Part shown: piece by piece, positions 57,593-64,000 of the stretch
How the letters are laid out: every line of letters begins with the position of its first letter
Position numbering within the stretch: the stretch's first letter is position 1
From: Desmodesmus armatus
Lineage: Eukaryota; Chlorophyta; Chlorophyceae; Sphaeropleales; Scenedesmaceae
Direction: 5' to 3'
Length of the DNA stretch: 64,000 nucleotides
Assembly: GCA_007449985.2 (NCBI GenBank)
Contig: VIIQ02000134.1
Coordinates: 1-64,000 of the forward strand
Translations under genes and position numbers: made by a program
The notes under the pieces: model-generated
The model's input: the letters and a program-made list of their open reading frames with translations, nothing else
The model's database searches: none
Told to the model about the DNA's origin: nothing

Positions 57593-60500
57593 TCAGCTTC
57601 CGGAGCCCCTCTTGCGCCGCGTCTTGTACGGCTGCATCGCCCCTGAGGGCCCCACCGTCATCTGCTGACCCCCTGACCCCACAATCACAGGCTCCCCCTG
57701 TGGCCCCGCAACCGGCCGCCCCTCGTCTCCCAACACCACAGGCAGGCCGCCCGCCTGCATCAACGCCGCCAGTGATGCAAGCTGCTCGTGGCTGAGATCA
57801 GCACCACCCGCGGCGGCTGCAGCCACAGCTGGGTCGCTCAGTAAGGCCTCTGCACCGGGCGGTGTCTGCATGCCCTGCGGCAGGTATGGCAGCGCGCTGC
57901 CGCTGGGCACTGTCGCATGGCTGCTCACGCGCCCAGCCAGGGCCTTCCGCTGCTCCGCCTGCATGTCAGCCTGCTGCTGCTGCAGGGCCTGCAGCAACCA
58001 ACACAAGTACATAAGTAACTATACATATGGAGGACTACTGGCATAACTTGAGGCTCAGAGGGGTGTGCATGTCTAGCATGCTAGATTACCAACCCCCCAC
58101 GCATGCCAACACAACAAAGCAGGGAGGGCAGCACCAGCAGAGAACCAACGGAGGGACAAGTTCCTTTTTCGACATCTAGGCACTGACCTCAACATCCAGG
58201 CACTGGCCTCAACATCTAGGCACTGGCCTCAACATCCAGGCACTGACCTCAACATCTAGGCACTGGCCTCAAGTGCCAGCACAGCCGTTTCTCATCTCAC
58301 ACTAAAAGGCAGGTGCATCTGCCCTTGCAGCCGACATGACCTACCCATAGTAGGCCCCAGCGCACAGAGACAAGCTCTCAGGCAGCCTGCCTTCATGATG
58401 CAGCAACACACCCAACTACCTGACCCAACCCAACTTCGGAATGTCACATCCTGGGATGGTTGAGGCATTGGCTGGATGCAACCCCTATGTCTACACAGTG
58501 CAGCGGGCCCTGCCTTGCCCTCTCTGCCCTGCCTGCCCACCCTTCCTGCAATCCAGTCACTGTGCTGGTGTGCTGGTGCAATCCATTCGACTGTGGCCCA
58601 GTACCAGCCAGGTTGTCGAGAGTATCGCCCAGCGTGAAAGATTCCACGTGTAACCACCTCCTTCCCTCCCCACCCTAGAAAAAGTATCCAGCTGTCCTGC
58701 CTATGGGAGCAGAAGGGCCGTTTCTTGTATATACTGTGAATTGTGTTTAAATATAGTTTATACAGATCATACTATTTGTATAGTAGGTTTAGAATTAAAT
58801 TCAAATATAATTTTCACATGGCTTGTAAACATAGTTTGCCCCTGCGTACCTTGAGCTCCTCCCGTGCCTGCCTGTGTTAGGCTCCAGCGCCAGCACCTGC
58901 CTGAAGTCGCCTGCAGCAGCAGCCACCTCGCTCTTGTGTATGCGGGCAGTGCCGCGCCTCAGCAGCGCCTTGGCACGGTGCTCAGCAGCCAGCTGGGGGA
59001 ACGCCAGCACAGCATTGCAGTCAGCCTCAGCGGCCTCAAAGCTGCACACAGCACAGGGAAGCACAGACAGGTCAATCGTATATGCACAGAACACGCAGCA
59101 TTGATGAGATAGCAGGGTCATCAGGCAGGTAAACTTGTCAACCGACGTGCACCAAACACACACAGCAATGTCGAGACCAGACTGTTGAGACAGCAGGTGA
59201 AGGATACAATGAGCAGTTCAGAGGCTGTTCGGCATGAAAGCTTGGGTTTGGTTATCCTTTATCTTTAACAGGCAGGTCCCACTTGATGCAGCCTGGGCCA
59301 GCAGTGCATTCAGACTTCAAAGCAGGCCTGTCTACCCCGTGTAGCTGTGGAGGCCTCCATGCACACCACATGGCTGCGGTAGTGTGCCTCGAACCCCTCC
59401 CGCCCTGCTGCAGCCAGGACCCTGCCCGTGCTTTTTGGTTTGTATGTGTGATTGGGTGTGGTGTGGTGGTGGTGGTGGTGGTGGTGGTGGTGGTGGTGGC
59501 GGGAGGGAGGGGGGGGGGGGGAGGGGACAACAGAGGGGATGGCAGCCTTTGGCTGGCTATACGTACAGACAGAAGGTGCTGCACGATGTGTCCGCACTGT
59601 TTTGCGCCTCTGGTGGGTGATTGCTCACCTGAAGACCTTGAGGTAGCACAGGGCTCTGTTGCTGAGGTACACGGGGTTGGTGGGGTCAAGCTTCACAGCC
59701 TCACTGTACGCCTTGATGGCCTGCCTGCAGGGGGGAGGGGGACGGGGGAGGGGGACGGGGACATTCATACCTCAGGTGTGGGCACTAGAATCTCAACAAT
59801 TATTGGGACGAGAATCCCAGCAAAAGCGGTGCAAGCTGCGTACAACATCTGCAGGGCAGACAGCTGCATGCACAAGCAGAGCATGGCAGCCAGCACTCTG
59901 TCGGGGCACCTGTTTTCAGCCACTTAAGCTTGGCCTGTTGACCCCAGGTTCTGAGAATGCAGACAAATTTGCTAAGAAGAGCAGCTCCTGCAACTGGCCA
60001 GCCTTCAGTGTTCACCGAAACAGAACCAGGGTCTACAAACGCCCCGGACAGCACAGCTGTACACAAACACCAATCCAACAGACGCCACAGCATGTCGTAC
60101 CTGTACTTCTGCTGCTTGAATGCCTCATTCCCTTGGGCCTTGGCCTTTTCAGCCTTTGCGAGCCTGCGGGGGTCAGCCTGAACGCACACAGCATGGGCAC
60201 AGCACAGCACAAATGCGCTCAGGTACAGCTTAACAGCCTTCAGTATGCAGTGCACCCATATGCTGCACCGGTGTGTGTCCTGCCACAACCAGAAAGGTGC
60301 CCAACAGCACAGCACAAACGTCACACGGCATGCACCACGTCAAAGCAAGACTCACGCTGCTACGATGCGAGACAACATGCACTGTGATGACCTGTTCATG
60401 AAAAATGCCTGATCTAAGAAAACCGCACGGCTCATGCACACCAAACGCACCTGCTCAGGCTGCGGCTGCTGCTGCTGCTGCTTCCTGCCTTTGCTGCTCT

Positions 60501-63500
60501 GGTGCTTGCGTGCCTCTGCTGCTTCTGCTTCTGCTGCCTGGCGTGCATCTGCTGCTCGCTGCTGCTCAATCTTCTGGAGCTCAGCCTGCAGACCGCCAAC
60601 ATTTGTTGGTGCCAATTTTTCCACGACCGCCAACAGCAAGCCAGGGCACAAAGGTTAGTGCACCACAAAAAGTGTTGGCCTTACTGGCTCTGCACGAGTG
60701 CTGCAAACACTGCAAGTTCCCCTTTGCGCAAGCCTGCCGCTGTCTCCTCATCAAGAAAGTTCCTCATCCAGGAGACAACACAGCATGCATATGCTCGCAG
60801 TGCATGCTACAAGCTACAGTCAGGTAGGCTGTGAAACACACATTGTGGCACAACCGCCAGCCGTGATGTTGCGCAGTAACTTTTCTTTTTTGAAAAAGCA
60901 ACATCATACACTGCTGCTGTCGCAGCTTTGCTATCAGCATCGCATCCCAATGCTGTGCAGGGCCCCAGCGCAACACAAGCACCGCCTCCACCCACACCCA
61001 CCTGGGCGTAACCCGACAGACGCTCCGCAACGGTGATCAGTCGCTGATCGCTGCGGCTGTGGCCAAACAGCGCCACCGCCAACGGCCCACCCCCGTTTGG
61101 CAGGTGCCCAATGTGCACTATGGCCGAGGGAACACCCCCCAGCGATGTCAGTGCCGCAAAGGCATGGCAGCGGGTCAGCCAGTACTGGAGGGCGGGGGTG
61201 GGCCCGTTGAGGAGGGGGGGAGGTCCAGGGATGCACGGAACCACCACCACCACATCGTGCTTGACGGCAGTGTTCAGCAGATCCTGGAGTGAGGTGGCCA
61301 CACGCATGCAGCACCAGCTCAGCCGTTCAGCACGGTGTGAGATGGTGTGCATCTAAAAGCAGGCCTGGTGCCCCCGCACGCGGCGACCCAATGTGACAGT
61401 ACACTAGGCTATTGCGTGGGATCTTCAGATGTATTGTGGCCCTCAAAAAGGCTCCCCTAAAGAGTACACAAGCACGGCTCCCCCTTCCCAAACACACAAA
61501 AACTAGCGCGGGCGCCCCCTTCCCAAACACGCAAAAACAGACGCCAGACGGCTGTCGGTCAATAATCCAAAGCACCGGTCTTTAGACATGTCTCTAGGCG
61601 GCATATGCCTATGAATTGACAGCGGGCACAAAGTGGCGGGCAGGAAAGGCAACAAGGTCCAAAGTCCAACGTTTCTGTGCACAGACGCACCTGCACCTCC
61701 TGCATCAAGGCCCACGCGTGCTCCAGCTCCTCCTGCTGCACCCTCACCCAGCCTCAAGTGCATCCCGCACCACTGCCTCCACCTCCCTTTCCAGCTGCTG
61801 CTGTGGCCCGCTGCCCTCCCCTACTGCTGCACAACTCGCTGCGATGGCCCCGTAGCGCTGCGCCAGCTCGTGGTGGAACAGCAGCTGGGCCGCGTAGGTG
61901 ATGGCGCGCAGCACTGGCGGAAGGGGCTGACCGGACGCTGTCCTGACTGCATCCAGGGGACTAGCATCTGCAACAGCGGAACAACAAAGCATGGCGGCAT
62001 GCGATATGCATGTCAGCTACTGTCAGTAGCGCTGGCTGGCCAAAAAAATTGGGTCGCTTTTGAAGACAGCAATCCCTATTCACTGATGTGGGGCTGCAGC
62101 CAATACCACAAAAGCCACACTGCCACAGAGTCAGCACTGCTTTTCAGCACAAGGCTGTTCACTGTATTTGTCCACACATGCTGTTCTACACAACAACCCC
62201 CGGCACGTCCGCTGCCCCCCCCCCACCCTGCTCACCGGCTGCTGCTGCCAGGTTGGTCCAAGCTTTGCAGTTGCTCTCCAGGAAGGGCAGCAGCTGCACA
62301 CTGCCAGCCTGCTCAGGTCCAGCCCACTGCAGCACAGCACGCTTCATGCACAGCAGACCTGCAGCACACACACACACACACGCATGTCACATCTCTATAT
62401 GTTCAAGCATTGGCTGGATGCCCTCCCTGTGTCTATACACACAGCTTTACATGTACTAGGGAGGGTAGTGGCCCCTCCAGCAGTCTCGGTCTCAATTCAC
62501 AGAGTCATACAGTCAATACAGCAGCAGCATTGTAGACCACTGCAGCAATCGGTGGTCCCCTGGACCGGGGGGAAAGACAGGAGGTGCACCGACATCAGAC
62601 AAGTATCAGGTGAAACGTTTTCCATTACAATATAGCTGTTTACTTCTATGTGCGTGCCGTAACGCACTTTATAAGCCTGACGTCATGGTTTAACCATCCT
62701 TGTGGGACTATGGGTGATATGCTTCATAGAACTGCTTGCATGTGACTGATATGTTGCCTACATGCTAGCTATACTTGTATCCTCTCAACACATATACACA
62801 CAGGGGGCGACAGGCACTGAGCAACACACAGCAGTATGCACGTTTGTATCGACCCCCCCCCCCCTGAACACACACACTCTGCACCCCCCCCCTGTTGTCT
62901 CACCCAGCTCCAGTTCTGGTTCACAGAGTGCGAAGAGGTCCTCCGCCACCACCACCTGTGTGAGGTCACCCCGCAGGTCACTGGCACCAGGCAGCGCCAG
63001 CTGCTCAGCAACACGACGCAGCACACCAAACTCAGCAGCAGCAAGCCCAGCACACTCCAGCCCTGCAACGCTCGCCCGACGGCTCCTGAAGCTGCTGCCC
63101 CCACTGCTGGCCCTGTCACTCACACTGCGCTGCTGCGATGACACACCACCCTCACCCTTCCCGTCCTGCTGGTGAGGATGCTGCTGCTGCTGCGCTGCTG
63201 TGCCGTGATCTGCTGCGCGCGCTGGGGTGTAGGTACCCGGCGTGCAGACCAGTGCGTTGACACCCTGGCACGCTGCAGGGATCCGTACAGACCCCAGCCA
63301 GTCTGTGCCGACAGCTAGCTGCGCCTCGCGCTGTGCTACAGCAGCTACCGCACCAGTACCACCGCCGCCAGCAGCGCGGAAGGGTGCCGTTGGGTTGCGT
63401 AAATTGGCCCCTGCTGTGGGATAGTTGAGGGCCTGGCTGCTGCCCTGGCCCACAATGCTGGCGCCCTTGCTGAGCAGCTTCTGCACGAGGCTGCAGTTTG

Positions 63501-63584
63501 AGGCAGCTGTGGGCTGCTGCAGCCACAGTGTGGGGATGCCGCAGCCCGTGGTGGCGCCCTGCACAGCAGCATGACGGAACACAC
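57593..63584 (-). CDS. TOC64: Toc64/OEP64-like chloroplast import receptor: amidase-like domain plus TPRs (5' partial)
   Basis: Exons: 62904-63584, 62236-62358, 61691-61967, 61002-~61305, 60451-60585, 60101-60177, 59629-59724, 58850-59041, 57593-57988; the N-terminal exon(s) lie beyond the window. The first exon is amidase-like: LVQKLLSKGASIVGQGSSQALN, NPTAPF, then VGTDWLGSVRIPAACQGV. The 61002 exon has ALTSLGGVPSAIVHIG, the end of the amidase fold. TPRs follow: AKAQGNEAFKQQKY, AYSEAVKLDPTNPVYLSNRALCYL, AEADCNAVL and ALLRRGTAR...LALEP. This amidase-TPR order is that of Toc64/OEP64, docking proteins that take chaperone-bound preproteins at the plastid outer envelope. Amidase Lys and cis-Ser are replaced (GQG, GGGGTG), so activity is unlikely. 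One-base breaks lie near 61748 and 58870. The C-terminal Gly/Pro-rich extension ending KTRRKRGSGS is unusual. Confidence 0.85.
58008..58084 (-). repeat. Dispersed ~80 bp intronic repeat (CTAGCATGCTAG family), copy 3
   Basis: Inverse of the 35466-35545 repeat, with CTAGCATGCTAG at 58073-58084 and the CACCCCTCTGAGCCTCAA core. It sits in an intron of the Toc64-like gene. Confidence 0.7.
58177..58272. repeat. 20 bp minisatellite, about five copies
   Basis: Unit CACTGGCCTCAACATCTAGG, with A/G and C/T variants alternating between copies, in a Toc64-like intron. Confidence 0.92.
58465..58497 (+). repeat. Dispersed ~33 bp motif (GCATTGGCTGGATGC), copy 2
   Basis: GCATTGGCTGGATGC, spacer CAACCCCTATGT, then CTACAC, in a Toc64-like intron. 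Confidence 0.55.
59460..59521. repeat. (TGG)n microsatellite and poly-G run
   Basis: About 13 GGT units followed by G-rich sequence in a Toc64-like intron. Confidence 0.9.
62363..62382. repeat. (CA)n microsatellite at a splice acceptor
   Basis: A short CA run immediately upstream (on minus) of the acceptor of the exon 62236-62358. Confidence 0.8.
62407..62441 (+). repeat. Dispersed ~35 bp motif (GCATTGGCTGGATGC), copy 3
   Basis: GCATTGGCTGGATGC, spacer CCTCCCTGTGT, then CTATACAC, about 100 bp upstream of the ~150 bp repeat copy 2. Confidence 0.55.
62540..62688 (+). repeat. Dispersed ~150 bp intronic repeat, copy 2
   Basis: Matches 41321-41469 along its full length with small indels, again inside an intron and in an antisense gene. 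Confidence 0.75.
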
Positions 63585-64000
63585 CTGCGTGGATGCAATA
63601 GCTACCCAGCCAACGCCTCACACCACAAGGGCACCGCCCTCCTGCCCCGATGAACACATCAGCCCTGCCCCCATATGTTTGGGGCCACAAGATGCGTAGG
63701 TGGTTAGGGATTAGAAGCCTGTATCAATAGGGGTGGGGGAGCAAGCCACAGTTTATTGAGGAATTGCTTGCTTTAGCCTCCCTGGAAAGGGGCCCCCGGC
63801 CCCACCCCCTCAGCTAGGGATTAACAAGCTGGGGGCAGCGTTGTGCACCCTTCACAAAGCAAACGTATGTGAGTGCAGCAATTCAGCGTATCTAATGATG
63901 CAACCATGCGCAGTTTGACCCAGGAGGTGCAGCATGCCCTCATTGAAGCGGCTGACAAGCCAGCCAGCAATCACAGCATGTGTGGTGTGCACACACAGTG
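63585..64000. other. Upstream intron/5' region of the Toc64-like gene, window edge
   Basis: No exon could be assigned on the minus strand. On the plus strand an ATG at 63906 opens a 31-codon frame that runs to the window edge (MRSLTQEVQHALIEA...). It may be the start of another gene or chance; the window stops too soon to tell. Confidence 0.3.

Noticed and set aside
58177..58272. Regular 20 bp repeats that could suggest a CRISPR array
   Set aside because: Units are directly adjacent with no spacers, in a eukaryotic intron; it is a minisatellite.
63906..64000. Plus-strand start MRSLTQEVQHALIEA at the window edge
   Set aside because: Only 31 codons before the window ends and no family recognised; kept as a note under the edge region, not called as a gene.

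Overview
This window is nuclear DNA of a eukaryotic green alga. Genes are broken by many short GT-AG introns (donors mostly GTGAGN, GTGCGN or GTACGN; acceptors TGCAG). Coding exons are rich in CAG/GCA (Gln, Ala, Ser) runs. Candidate TGTAA poly(A) signals lie about 150-180 nt past several stops, and the gene set includes a PH-domain DGAT1 and a Toc64-like protein. I infer a chlorophyte, probably Chlamydomonadales (Haematococcus-like), but species cannot be proved from the sequence. No rRNA, complete tRNA or CRISPR array was found.

Layout. (1) 1-8592: a head-to-tail array of about 2.4 copies of a ~3.52 kb transposable element. Each unit has a minus-strand Tc1/mariner-like DDE transposase split by a ~780 bp intron. 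That intron is almost filled by a plus-strand gene that looks like a zinc-binding, Vsr/restriction-fold nuclease. (2) 9748-23281 (+): a large multi-exon gene with an unrecognised N-terminal half, a long Ser/Gln/Gly-rich middle and a C-terminal protein kinase domain. (3) 24052-25817 (-): a NOP16-like ribosome-biogenesis protein. (4) 26892-39131 (+): DNA topoisomerase III beta, 24 recognisable exons. (5) 40178-57052 (-): DGAT1 with an N-terminal PH domain, about 16 exons. One DGAT1 intron carries a 6,536 bp transposon (44026-50561) with an intact nine-exon Crypton-like tyrosine recombinase, 24 bp terminal inverted repeats and an 8 bp target duplication. (6) 57593-63584 and beyond (-): a Toc64/OEP64-like amidase-TPR protein whose 5' end lies outside the window.

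The host genes (kinase, ribosome biogenesis, topoisomerase, triacylglycerol synthesis, chloroplast import) are unrelated housekeeping genes and do not form a pathway. Most of the novelty is in the two mobile elements and in several small dispersed intronic repeat families. Single-base indels in homopolymers break conserved exons of TOP3B, DGAT1, the Toc64-like gene and the transposase, whereas the recombinase is in frame throughout. Much of the apparent gene breakage is therefore probably draft-consensus error. Exon coordinates were read by eye from splice motifs, codon phase and family similarity and may be off by a few bases.
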